Source of the DNA: Hydractinia symbiolongicarpus
Lineage: Eukaryota; Cnidaria; Hydrozoa; Anthoathecata; Hydractiniidae
Direction: 5' to 3'
Assembly (NCBI RefSeq): GCF_029227915.1
Contig: NC_079880.1
Span: 7,566,001-7,630,000 of the forward strand
Length of the DNA stretch: 64,000 nt
The notes beneath the pieces are model-generated. The model saw only the letters and a list, made by a program, of their open reading frames with translations. It was not told the DNA's origin and did not search any database. Shown piece after piece: positions 37,596-50,709 of the stretch. The stretch's first letter is position 1; the number at the start of each line of letters is the position of its first letter. The position numbers and the translations under genes are program-made.

Positions 37596-40500
37596 GTCGC
37601 ACAATCAATCGTTTCACTGTTAAAAGCGATGCAACCTAATAATATCAGAAAAATATCGCTAAATACATGTTGGTACGAATATGTGACGCAACCGTTGTAC
37701 CTCAAACGGACGGATACTGCTAGAAAACTCAATGAAATGTAATTTTTGAAACTGTCTCTATTTCTTTAGCGCGCGCTAACGGCTAAGATTGGTCCCACAG
37801 TAAAAAATGACTTATTTGTCTAAACTTTAAAATAAAGCGCAACCACAGCGCCCAGTGTAATCGCTATGTTCCAGCAATCATGTCAAACTAACAGGAATTT
37901 TACTTCTTGGAATCCAATTGCCTCATTTATCACATTTATAAGGTCAAAGTCCAAAATCAGTTCAAATAAATCCCACAGTCAATCGTTTCAGTTTTAAAAG
38001 CGATGCAATCTAGTAATATCTGAAACATATCGCTAAATGCATGTTGGTACAAATATATGACGCAACCGTTGTACCTCAAACGGACTGATACCGTTAGAAA
38101 GTCAATGAAATGTAGTTTTTGAAACAGTGTCTATGTCTTCAGCGTAAGCTAACGGCTAGGAATAGTCCCACAGTAAAAAATAGCTTATTTGTCTACATTT
38201 TTAAATGAAACGCTACCACAGCGCCCAGTGTAATCGCTAAGTTCAAGCAATCATGTTAAATTAAGACGAATGTTATTTCTTGGAGTCCAATTGGCTCATT
38301 TTTCACATTTATAAGGTCAAAGTCTAAAATCAGTTACATTAAGTCCCACAATCAATCGTTTCACTGTTAAAAGCGATGCAACCTAATAATATCAGAAAAA
38401 TATCGCTAAATACATGTTGGTACGAATATGTGACGCAACCGTTGTACCTCAAACGGACGGATACTGCTAGAAAACTCAATGAAATGTAGTTTTTGAAACT
38501 GTCTCTATTTCTTCAGCGCGCGCTAACGGCTAAGATTGGTCCCACAATAAAGAATGACTTATTTGTCTAAACTTTAAAATAAAGCGCAACCACAGCGCCC
38601 AGTGTAATCGCTATGTTCCAGCAATCATGTCAAACTAACAGGAATTTTACTTCTTGGAGTCCAATTGTCTCATTTATCACATTTATCAGGTCAAAGTCCA
38701 AAATCAGTTCAAATAAGTCCCACAGTCAATCGTTTCAGTTTTAAAAGCGATGCAATCTAGTAATATCTGAAACATATCGCTAAATGCATGTTGGTACGAA
38801 TATATGACGCAACCGTTGTACCTCAAACGGACGAATACCGTTAGAGACGCAATGAAATCTAGTTTTTGAAACTGTCTCTATTTCTTCAGCGCGCGCTAAC
38901 GGCTAAGATTGGTCCCACAGTAAAGAATGACTTATTTATTTAAACTTTAAAATAAAGCGCAACCACAGCGCCCAGTGTAATCGCTATGTTCCAGCAATCA
39001 TGTCAAACTAACAGGAATTTTACTTCTTGGAATCCAATTGTCTCATTTATCACATTTATAACGTCAAAGTCCAAAATCAGTTCAAATAAATCCCACAGTC
39101 AATCGTTTCAGTTTTAAAAGCGATGCAATCTAGTAATATCTGAAACATATCGCTAAATGCATGTTGGTACAAATATATGACGCAACCGTTGTACCTCAAA
39201 CGGACTGATACCGTTAGAAAGTCAATGAAATGTAGTTTTTGAAACAGTGTCTATGTCTTCAGCGTAAGCTAACGGCTAGGAATAGTCCCACAGTAAAAAA
39301 TAGCTTATTTGTCTACATTTTTAAATGAAACGCTACCACAGCGCCCAGTGTAATCGCTAAGTTCAAGCAATCATGTCAAATTAAGACGAATGTTATTTCT
39401 TGGAGTCCAATTGGCTAATTTTTCACATTTATAAGGTCAAAGTCTAAAATCAGTTACATTAAGTCCCACAATCAATCGTTTCACTGTTAAAAGCGATGCA
39501 ACCTAATAATATCAGAAAAATATCGCTAAATACATGTTGGTACGAATATGTGACGCAACCGTTGTACCTCAAACGGACGGATACTGCTAGAAAACTCAAT
39601 GAAATGTAGTTTTTGAAACTGTCTCTATTTCTTCAGCGCGCGCTAACGGCTAAGATTGGTCCCACAGTAAAGAATGACTTATTTGTCTAAACTTTAAAAT
39701 AAAGCGCAACCACAGCGCCCAGTGTAATCGCTATGTTCCAGCAATCATGTCAAACTAACAGGAATTTTACTTCTTGGAGTCCAATTGTCTCATTTATCAC
39801 ATTTATCAGGTCAAAGTCCAAAATCAGATCAAATAAGTCCCACAGTCAACCGTTTCAGTTTTAAAAGCGATGCAATCTAGTAATATCTGAAACATATCGC
39901 TAAATGCATGTTGGTACGAATATATGACGCAACCGTTGTACCTCAAACGGACGAATACCGTTAGAGACGCAATGAAATCTAGTTTTTGAAACTGTCTCTA
40001 TTTCTTCAGCGCGCGCTAACGGCTAAGATTGGTCCCACAGTAAAGAATGACTTATTTATTTAAACTTTAAAATAAAGCGCAACCACAGCGCCCAGTGTAA
40101 TCGCTATGTTCCAGCAATCATGTCAAACTAACAGGAATTTTACTTCTTGGAATCCAATTGTCTCATTTATCACATTTATAAGGTCAAAGTCCAAAATCAG
40201 TTCAAATAAATCCCACAGTCAATCGTTTCAGTTTTAAAAGCGATGCAATCTAGTAATATCTGAAACATATCGTTAAATGCATGTTGGTACAAATATATGA
40301 CGCAACCGTTGTACCTCAAACGGACTGATACCGTTAGAAAGTCAATGAAATGTAGTTTTTGAAACAGTGTCTATGTCTTCAGCGTAAGCTAACGGCTAGG
40401 AATAGTCCCACAGTAAAAAATAGCTTGATTGTCTACATTTTTAAATGAAACGCTACCACAGGGCCCAGTGTAATCGCTAAGTTCAAGCAATCATGTCAAA

Positions 40501-42449
40501 TTAAGACGAATGTTATTTCTTGGAGTCCAATTGGCTCATTTTTCACATTTATAAGGTCAAAGTCTAAAATCAGTTACATTAAGTCCCACAATCAATCGTT
40601 TCACTGTTAAAAGCGATGCAACCTAATAATATCAGAAAAATATCGCTAAATACATGTTGGTACGAATATGTGACGCAACCGTTGTACCTCAAACGGACGG
40701 ATACTGCTAGAAAACTCAATGAAATGTAGTTTTTGAAACTGTCTCTATTTCTTCAGCGCGCGCTAACGGCTAAGATTGGTCCCACAGTAAAGAATGACTT
40801 ATTTGTCTAAACTTTAAAATAAAGCGCAACCACAGCGCCCAGTGTAATCGCTATGTTCCAGCAATCATGTCAAACTAACAGGAATTTTACTTCTTGGAGT
40901 CCAATTGTCTCATTTATCACATTTATCAGGTCAAAGTCCAAAATCAGTTCAAATAAGTCCCACAGTCAACCGTTTCAGTTTTAAAAGCGATGCAATCTAG
41001 TAATATCTGAAACATATCGCTAAATGCATGTTGGTACGAATATATGACGCAACCGTTGTACCTCAAACGGACGAATACCGTTAGAGACGCAATGAAATCT
41101 AGTTTTTGAAACTGTCTCTATTTCTTCAGCGCGCGCTAACGGCTAAGATTGGTCCCACAGTAAAGAATGACTTATTTATTTAAACTTTAAAATAAAGCGC
41201 AACCACAGCGCCCAGTGTAATCGCTATGTTCCAGCAATCATGTCAAACTAACAGGAATTTTACTTCTTGGAATCCAATTGTCTCATTTATCACATTTATA
41301 AGGTCAAAGTCCAAAATCAGTTCAAATAAATCCCACAGTCAATCGTTTCAGTTTTAAAAGCGATGCAATCTAGTAATATCTGAAACATATCGTTAAATGC
41401 ATGTTGGTACAAATATATGACGCAACCGTTGTACCTCAAACGGACTGATACCGTTAGAAAGTCAATGAAATGTAGTTTTTGAAACAGTGTCTATGTCTTC
41501 AGCGTAAGCTAACGGCTAGGAATAGTCCCACAGTAAAAAATAGCTTATTTGTCTACATTTTTAAATGAAACGCTACCACAGCGCCCAGTGTAATCGCTAA
41601 GTTCAAGCAATCATGTCAAATTAAGACGAATGTTATTTCTTGGAGTCCAATTGGCTCATTTTTCACATTTATAAGGTCAAAGTCTAAAATCAGTTACATT
41701 AAGTCCCACAATCAATCGTTTCACTGTTAAAAGCGATGCAACCTAATAATATCAGAAAAATATCGCTAAATACATGTTGGTACGAATATGTGACGCAACC
41801 GTTGTACCTCAAACGGACGGATACTGCTAGAAAACTCAATGAAATCTAGTTTTTGAAACTGTCTCGATTTATTCATTACGCGCTAATGACTACGATTGGA
41901 CCCACAGTGCAAAAAGACTTATTTATCTAAATGCTTAAATAAAGCGCTACCACAGCGCCCACTGTAATTGCTCAGTTCAAGCAATCATTTCAAATTAAGA
42001 AGAATATTATTTCTTGGAGTTCAATTGTCTCATTTATCACATTTATAAGGTCAAAGTCCAAAGCCGTTCAATTAAGTCCCACAGTCAATCCCTTCACTGC
42101 TAAAAGCGATGTAATCTAGCAATATCGGAAAATTATCGCTTAATGCATGTTGGTACGAATATGTGACGCAACCGTTGTAACTGAAACGGATTGATACGAC
42201 TAGAAAGTCAATGAAATTAAGTTTTTGGAAATGTCTCTATTTCTTCAGCGCGAGGTAACGGCTAGGACTGGTCCCACAGTAAGAAATGATTTATTTATAT
42301 GGAATTTTTAAATGAAGCGCTAACACAGCGCCCAGTGTAATCGCTGAGTTCCAACACTAATGTGAAATTAAGAAGAATGTTATTTCTTGGAATTCAATTA
42401 TCTCATTTATCATATTTATAAGGTCAAAGTCTAAGGTCATTTCAATTAA
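37596..42449 (+). repeat. HOR-D (1120-bp trimer) and its right edge
   Basis: Three monomer types alternate. P has AGTTACATTAAGTC, Q has ATATATGACGC with GACGAATACC, and R has ACAAATATATGAC with CAGTGTCTATG. P starts at 37596, 38343, 39463, 40583 and 41703; the last three spacings are exactly 1120. The first unit is P-R only, with Q missing. Three complete PQR units (38343-41702) are nearly identical. After the P monomer at 41703 the array switches, near 41850, to monomers that also occur at about 51230-51740 (offset 9378). Confidence 0.9.
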
Positions 42450-45400
42450 GTCCCACACTCGATCGTTTCACTGTTAAAAGCGATGCAACCTAGTAATATC
42501 AAAAAAATATCGTTAAATACATGTTGGTACGAATATGTTACGCAAGTGTTGTACCTAAAACGGACTGATACCGTTAGAAAGTCAATGAAATGTAGTTTTT
42601 GAAACTGTCTCGAATTCTTCAGTGCGCGTTAACGGTTACGATTGGTCCCCCAGGGCAAAATAGCTTATTTATCTACATTTTTAAATGAAGCGCTTCCACA
42701 GCGGTCAGTGTAATCGCTAAGTTCTAACAATCATGTCAAAGTAAGACGAATGTTATTTCTTGGAGTCCAATTGGCTCATTTTTCACATTTATAAGGTCAA
42801 AGTCCAAAATCAGTTTAAATAAGACCCACAATCAATCGTTTCACCTTTAAAGGCGATGTAACCTAGTAGTATCAGAAAAATATCGCTAAAGACATGTTGG
42901 TACGAATATGTTACGCAACCGTTGTACCTCAAACGGACTGATACCGTTAGAAAGTCAATGAAAGGTACTTTTTGAAACTGTTTCTATTTCTTCAGCGCGC
43001 GCTAACGGCTCGGATTGGTCCCACAGTAAAAAATAGCTTATTTATCTACATTTTTAAATGAAGCGCTACCACAGCGCTCAATGTAATCGCTAAGTTCTAG
43101 CAATCATGTCAAAGTAAGACGAATGTTATTTCTTGTAGTCCAATTGGCTCATTTTTCACATTTATGATGTCAAAGTCCAAAATCAGTTCAAATAAGCCCC
43201 ACAGTCAATCGTTTTACAGTTAAAAGCGATGCAACCTAGTAATATCAGAAAAATATCGCTAAATATATGTTGGTACAAATATGTGACGCAACCGTTGTAC
43301 CTCAAACGGACGGATACTTCTAGAAAGACAATGAAATGTAGTTTTTGAAAATGTCTCTATTTCTTTAGCGCTCGCTAACGGCTAGGATTGGTCCCAAAGT
43401 AAAAAAAGACTTATTTATCTAAATTTTTAAATGAAGCGCTACCACACCGCACAGTGTAATCGCTGATTCCAGCAATCAGGTCAAGTTAAGAAGAATGTTA
43501 TTTCTTGGAGTCCAATTGTCTCATTGATGACCTTTATAACGTCAAAGTCTAAAATCAGTTCAATTAAATCCCACAGTCAATCGTTTCAGTTTTAAAAGCG
43601 ATGCAATCTAGTAATATCTGAAACATATCGCTAAATGCATGTTGGTACGAATATATGACGCAACTGTTGTATCTCAAAGGGACTGATACCGTTAGAAACT
43701 CAATGAAATGTAGTTTTTGAAACTGTTTCTATTTCTTCAGCGCGCGCTAACGGCTAGGATTGGTCCCACAGTAAAAAATAGCTTATTTCTCTACATTTTT
43801 AAATGAAGCGCTACCACAGGCCCCAGTCTAATCGCAAAGTTCTAGCAATCATGTCAAATTAAGACGAATTTTATTTCTTGGATTCCAATTGGCTCATTTT
43901 TCACATTTATAAGGTCAAAGTCCAAAATCAGTTCAAAAAAGTCCCACAGTCCATCGTTTTACTGTTAAAAGCGATGCAATCTAGTATTATTTGAAACATA
44001 TTGCTAAATGCATGTTGGTACGAATATGTGACGCAACCGTTGTACCTCAAACGGACTGATACCGTTAGAAAGTCAATGAAATGTAGTTTTTGAAACAGTG
44101 TCTATGTCTTCCGCGTAAGCTAACGGCTAGGATTGGTCCTACATTAAAAAATGGGTTCTCTATATACATTTTTAAATAAAGCGCTACCACAGCGACCAGT
44201 GTAATCGCTGAGTTTTAGCAATCATGGCAAAGTAAAGACGAATGTCATTTTTGGAGTCCAATTGACTCATTTATCAGATTTATAAGGTCAAAGGGTGAAA
44301 TTAGTTCCATTAGGTCCGACAGTCAATCATTTCACTGTTAAAAGCGATGCAACCTAGTAATATCAGAAAAATATCGCTAAATACATGTTGGTACGAATAT
44401 GTTACGCAAGTGTTGTACCTAAAATGGACTGATACCGTTAGAAAGTCAATGAAATGTAGTTTTTGAAACTGTCTCGAATTCTTCAGTGCGCGTTAACGGT
44501 TACGATTGGTCCCCCAGGGCAAAATAGCTTATTTATCTACATTTTTAAATGAAGCGCTACCACAGCGGTCAGTGTAATCGCTAAGTTCTAACAATCATGT
44601 CAAAGTAAGACGAATGTTATTTCTTGGAGTCCAATTGGCTCATTTTTCACATTTATAAGGTCAAAGTCCAAAATCAGTTTAAATAAGACCCACAATCAAT
44701 CGTTTCACCTTTAAAGGCGATGTAACCTAGTAGTATCAGAAAAATATCGCTAAAGACATGTTGGTACGAATATGTTACGCAACCGTTGTACCTCAAACGG
44801 ACTGATACCGTTAGAAAGTCAATGAAAGGTACTTTTTGAAACTGTTTCTATTTCTTCAGCGCGCGCTAACGGCTCGGATTGGTCCCACAGTAAAAAATAG
44901 CTTATTTATCTACATTTTTAAATGAAGCGCTACCACAGCGCTCAATGTAATCGCTAAGTTCTAGCAATCATGTCAAAGTAAGACGAATGTTATTTCTTGT
45001 AGTCCAATTGGCTCATTTTTCACATTTATGATGTCAAAGTCCAAAATCAGTTCAAATAAGCCCCACAGTCAATCGTTTTACAGTTAAAAGCGATGCAACC
45101 TAGTAATATCAGAAAAATATCGCTAAATATATGTTGGTACAAATATGTGACGCAACCGTTGTACCTCAAACGGACGGATACTTCTAGAAAGACAATGAAA
45201 TGTAGTTTTTGAAAATGTCTCTATTTCTTTAGCGCTCGCTAACGGGTAGGATTGGTCCCAAAGTAAAAAAAGACTTATTTATCTAAATTTTTAAATGAAG
45301 CGCTACCACACCGCACAGTGTAATCGCTGATTCCAGCAATCAGGTCAAGTTAAGAAGAATGTTATTTCTTGGAGTCCAATTGTCTCATTGATGACCTTTA

Positions 45401-46176
45401 TAACGTCAAAGTCTAAAATCAGTTCAATTAAATCCCACAGTCAATCGTTTCAGTTTTAGAAGCGATGCAATCTAGTAATATCTGAAACATATCGCTTAAT
45501 GCATGTTGGTACGAATATATGACGCAACCGTTGTACCTCAAACGGACGAATACCGTTAGAGACGCAATGAAATCTAGTTTTTGAAACTGTCTCTATTTCT
45601 TCAGCGCGCGCTAACGGCTAAGATTGGTCCCACAGTAAATAATGACTTATTTATTCAAACTTTAAAATAAAGCGCAACCACAGCGCCCAGTGTAATCGCT
45701 ATGTTCCAGCAATCATGTCAAACTAACAGGAATTTTACTTCTTGGAGTCCAATTGTCTCATTTATCACATTTATAAGGTCAAAGTCCAAAATCAGTTCAA
45801 ATAAATCCCACAGTCAATCGTTTCAGTTTTAAAAGCGATGCAATCTAGTAATATCTGAAACATATCGCTAAATGCATGTTGGTACGAATATATGACGCAA
45901 CCGTTGTACCTCAAACGGACTGATACCGTTAGAAAGTCAATGAAATGTAGTTTTTGAAACAGTGTCTATGTCTTCAGCGTAAGCTAACGGCTAGGAATGG
46001 TCCCACATTAAAAAATAGCTTATTTGTCTACATTTTTAAATGAAACGCTACCACAGCGCCCAGTGTAATCGCTAAGTTCAAGCAATCATGTCAAATTAAG
46101 ACGAATGTTATTTCTTGGAGTCCAATTGGCTCATTTTCACATTTATAAGAACAAAGTCTAAGGTCATTTCAATTAA
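42450..46176 (+). repeat. HOR-E (1864-bp pentamer), two units
   Basis: Equivalent monomers start at 42450, 44314 and 46177, giving spacings of 1864 and 1863. The match at offset 1864 is close for about 42480-43662. The last two monomers of the two units differ: 43662-44313 resembles 46550-47080 and 52200-52980, while 45440-46176 is HOR-D-like. Markers are CCCAGGGCAAAATAGC at 42649 and 44513, and GGATACTTCT at 43312 and 45176. Confidence 0.85.
42823..43195 (+). repeat. Representative 373-bp monomer and paralogous empty site
   Basis: This monomer shows the internal landmarks clearly. CCGTT at 42919-42923 faces AACGG at 42932-42936; a second CCGTT lies at 42944-42948 and a second AACGG at 43004-43008. 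The 10-bp palindrome AGCGCGCGCT is at 42994-43003. It is also the closest uninterrupted relative of the monomer that carries the retrotransposon: CTTTAAAGGCGATG at 42845-42858 marks where the insertion lies in the other copy. Confidence 0.8.
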
Positions 46177-48488
46177 GTCCCACACTCGATCGTTTCACTG
46201 TTAAAAGCGATGCAACCTAGTAATATCAAAAAAATATCGCTAAATATATGTTGGTACGAATATGTGACGCAACTGTTGTACCTCAAACGGACGAATACCG
46301 TTAGAGACGCATTGAAATCTAGTTTTTGAAACTGTCCCTGTTTCTTCACCGCGCCCTAACGGCTAGGATTTGTCCCACAATAAAAAAATAGCTTGTTTAT
46401 CTAAATTTTTTTATGAAGCTCTACCATAGCGCCCGGTGTAATTGCTGAGTTCCAGCAATCATGTCAAATTAAGAAGAATGTTACATCTTGGAATCCAATT
46501 GTCTCATTTATCACATTTATAAGGTCAAAGTCCAAAATCAGTCCAAATAAGTCCCTCAGTCAATCGTTTCACTGTTAAAAGCGATGCAACCTAGTAGTAT
46601 CAGAAAAATATCGCTAAAGACATGTTGGTACGAATATGTTACGCAACTGTTGTATCTCAAAGGGACTGATACCGTTAGAAACTCAATGAAATGTAGTTTT
46701 TGAAACTGTTTCTATTTCTTCAGCGCGCGCTAACGGCTAGGATAGGTCCCACAGTAAAAAATAGCTTATTTCTCTACATTTTTAAATGAAGTGCTACCAC
46801 AGGCCCCAGTCTAATCGCAAAGTTCTAGCAATCATGTCAAATTAAGACGAATTTTATTTCTGGGAGTCCAATTGACTCATTTTTCACATTTCTAAGGTCA
46901 AAGTCCAAAATCAGTTCAAATAAGTCCCACAGTCAATCGTTTTACTGGTAAAAGCGATGCAATCTAGTATTATCTGAAACATATTGCTAAATGCATGTTG
47001 GTACGAATATGTGACGCAACCGTTGTACCTCAAACGGACTGATACCGTTAGAAAGTCAATGAAATGTAGTTTTTGAAACTGTCTTGAATTCTTCAGTGCG
47101 CGTTAATGGTTACGATTGGTCGCCCAGGGCAAAATAGCTTATTTATCTACATTTTTAAATGAAGCGCTACCACAGCGCTCAATGTAATCGCTAAGTTCTA
47201 GCAATCATGTCAAAGTAAGACGAATGTTATTTCTTGTACTCCAATTGGCTCATTTTTCACATTTATGATGTCAAAGTCCAAACTCAGTTCAAATAAGCCC
47301 ACAGTCAATCGTTTTACTGTTAAAAGCGATGCAACCTAGTAAAATCAGAAAAATATCGCTAAAGACATGTTGGTACGAATATGTTACGCAACCGTTGTAC
47401 CTCAAACGGACTGATACCGTTAGAAAGTCAATGAAAGGTACTATTTGAAACTGTTTCTATTTCTTCAGCGCGCGCTAACGGCTCGGATTGGTCCCAAAGT
47501 AAAAAAAGACTTATTTATCTAAATTTTTAAATGAAGCGCTACCACACCGCACAGTGTAATCGCTGATTCCAGCAATCAGGTCAAGTTAAGAAGAATGTTA
47601 TTTCTTGGAGTCCAATTGTCTCATTGATGACCTTTATAACGTCAAAGTCTAAAATCAGTTCAATTAAAGCCCACAGTCAATCGTTTCAGTTTTAAAAGCG
47701 ATGCAATCTAGTAATATCTGAAACATATCGTTAAATGCATGTCGGTACGAATATGTGACGCAACCGTTGTACCTCAAACGGACGGATACTTCTAGAAAGA
47801 CAATGAAATGTAGTTTTTGAAAATGTCTCTATTTCTTTAGCGCTCGCTAACGGCTAGGATTGGTCCCAAAGTAAAAAAAGACTTATTTATCTAAATTTTT
47901 AAATGAAGCGCTACCACACCGCACAGTGTAATCGCTGATTCCAGCAATCAGGTCAAGTTAAAAAGAATGTTATTTCTTGGAGTCCAATTGTCTCATTGAT
48001 GACCTTTATAACGTCAAAGTCTAAAATCAGTTCAATTAAATCCCACAGTCAATCGTTTCAGTTTTAAAAGCGATGCAATCTAGTAATATCTGAAACATAT
48101 CGCTAAATGCATGTTGGTACGAATATATGACGCAACCGTTGTACCTCAAACGGACTGATACCGTTAGAAAGTCAATGAAATGTAGTTTTTGAAACAGTGT
48201 CTATGTCTTCAGCGTAAGCTAACGGCTAGGAATGGTCCCACATTAAAAAATAGCTTATTTGTCTACATTTTTAAATGAAACTCTACCACAGCGCACAGTG
48301 TAATCGCTGAGTTCCAGCAATCAGGTCAAATTAAGAAGAATGTTATTTCTTGGAGTCCAATTGTCTCATTGATGACCCTTTTAAGCTCAAAGTCTAAAAT
48401 CAATTCAATAAATTCCCACAGTGAATCGCTTCACTGTTGTGTCATTTATCACATTCATAAGGTCAAAGACTAAAATCAGTTCAATTAA
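46177..48488 (+). repeat. Satellite, mixed HOR-C/D/E monomers
   Basis: Six monomers and a mini-monomer. The monomer at 46551 (GTCCCTCAG) matches the one ending the line before 52201 (offset 5648). HOR-C monomers recur around 47490-47660 and 47786-48040, and the block ends with the mini-monomer 48413-48488. The monomer at 47297 has a one-base shortened origin (AAGCCCACAG). No gene is seen. Confidence 0.78.
48413..48488 (+). repeat. 76-bp mini-monomer (HOR-C type, duplicated block)
   Basis: Same 76-bp structure with the GTTGTGTCATT junction. It precedes the partner of the 36123 block, so mini-monomer and neighbour were copied together. Confidence 0.87.
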
Positions 48489-50709
48489 GTCCCACAGTCA
48501 ATCCTTTCACTGTTAAAAGCGATGCAACCTAGTAGTATCAGAGAAATATCGCTAAATACATATTGGTACGAATATGTGACGCAACCGTTATAACTCAAAG
48601 GGACTGATACCTTTAGAAACTCAATGAAATGTAGTTTTGAAACTGTTTCTATTTCTTCAGCGCGCGCTAACGGCTAGGAATGGTCTCACAGTAAAAAATA
48701 GCTTATTTGTCTACATTTTTAAACGAAGCGCTACCACAGCGCCCAGTGTAATCCCTAAGTTCTAGCAATTATGTCAAATTAAGACGAATTTTTTTTCTTG
48801 GAGTCCAATTGGCTCAGTTTTCACATTGATAACGTCAAAGTCCAAAATCAGTTCAAATAAGTCCCACAGTCAATCGTTTTACTGTTAAAACGATGCAACC
48901 TATTAATATAAGAAACATATCGCTAAATCCATGTTGGTACAAATATGTTATGCAATCGTTGAAACTCAAACGGACTGATACCGTTAGAAACTCAATGAAA
49001 TCTAGTTTTTGAAACTGTCTCGATTTATTCAGTACGCGCTAATGGCTACGATTGGACCCACAGCGCAAAAAGACTTATTTATCTACATTTTTTAATAAAG
49101 CGCTATCACAGCGCCCAGTGTAATCGTTGAGTTCAAGCAAATATGTCAAATTAAGAAGAATGTTATTTCTTGGAGTCCAAATGTCTCATGTCAAAGTCTA
49201 AAATCAGTTCAATAATGACCCACAGTCAATCGTTTCACTGCTAAAAGTGATGCAACCTAGTAACATCGGAAAATTATCGCTAAATACATGTTGCTACGAA
49301 TATGTGACGCAACCGTTGTAACTCAAACGGATTGATACCGCTAGAAAGCTAATGAAATGCACTTTTTGAAAATGTTTCTATTTCTTTAGCGCGCGCTAAC
49401 GGCTAGGATTGGTCCCACAGTAAGAAATGACTTATTTATCTGAATTTTTAAACGAAGCGCTAACACAGCGCCCACTGTAATCGCTGAGTTCCAGCAATAA
49501 TGTGAAATTAAGAAGAATGTTATTTCTTGGAATTCAATTATCTCATTTATCATATTTATAAGGTCAAAGTCTAAGATCATTTCAATTAAGTCCCACACTC
49601 GATTGTTTCACTGTTAAAAGCGATGCAACCTAGTAATATCAAAAAAATATCGCTAAAAATATGTTGGTACGAATATGTGACGCAACCGTTGTACCTCAAA
49701 CGGACGAATACCGTTAGAGACGCAATGAAATCTAGTTTTTGAAACTGTCTCTGTTTCTTCACCGCGCCCTAACGGCTAGAATTTGTCCCACAGTAAAAAA
49801 TGACTTGTTTATCTAAATTTTTTTATGAAGCTCTACCATAGCGCCCACTGTAATCGCTGAGTTCCAGTAATCATGTCAAATTAAAAAGAATGTTATTTCT
49901 TGGAGTCCAATTGTCTCACTTATCACATTTATATGGTCAAAGTCTAAAATCAGTTACATTAAGTCCCACAATCAATCGTTTCACTGTTAAAAGCAATGCA
50001 ACCTAATAATATCAGAAAAATATCGCTAAATACATGTTGGTACGAATATGTGACGCAACCGTTGTACCTCAAACGGACGGATACTGCTAGAAAACTCAAT
50101 GAAATATAGTTTTTGAAACTGTCTCTATTTCTTCAGCGCGCGCTAACGGCTAAGATTAGTCCCACAGTAAAGAATGACTTATTTGTATAAACTTGAAAAT
50201 AAAGCGCAACCACAGCGCCCAGTGTAATCGCTATGTTCCAGCAATCATGTCAAACTAACAGGAATTTTACTTCTTGGAGTCCAATTGTCTCATTTATCAC
50301 ATTTATAAGGTCAAAGTCCAAAATCAGTTCAAATAAGTCCCACAGTCAATCGTTTCAGTTTTAAAAGCGATGCAATCTAGTAATATCTGAAACATATCGC
50401 TAAATGCCTGTTGGTACGAATATATGACGCAACCGTTGTACCTCAAACGGACGAATACCGTTAGAGACGCAATGAAATCTAGTTTTTGAAACTGTCTCTA
50501 TTTCTTCAGCGCGCGCTAACGGCTAAGATTGGTCCCACAGTAAAGAATGACTTATTTATTTAAACTTTAAAATGAAGCGCAACCACAGCGCCCAGTGTAA
50601 TCGCTATGTTCCAGCAATCATGTCAAACTAACAGGAATTTTACTTCTTGGAGTCCAATTGTCTCATTTATCACATTTATAAGGTCAAAGTCCAAAATCAG
50701 TTCAAATAA
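48489..50709 (+). repeat. Satellite block: copy of 36123-37950, then HOR-D-like monomers
   Basis: 48489-49962 is the partner of 36123-37595. It continues with a P-type monomer at 49963, a Q-type at 50337 and an R-like one at about 50710, so the order P-Q-R of HOR-D is kept here outside the main 1120-bp array. Confidence 0.8.
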
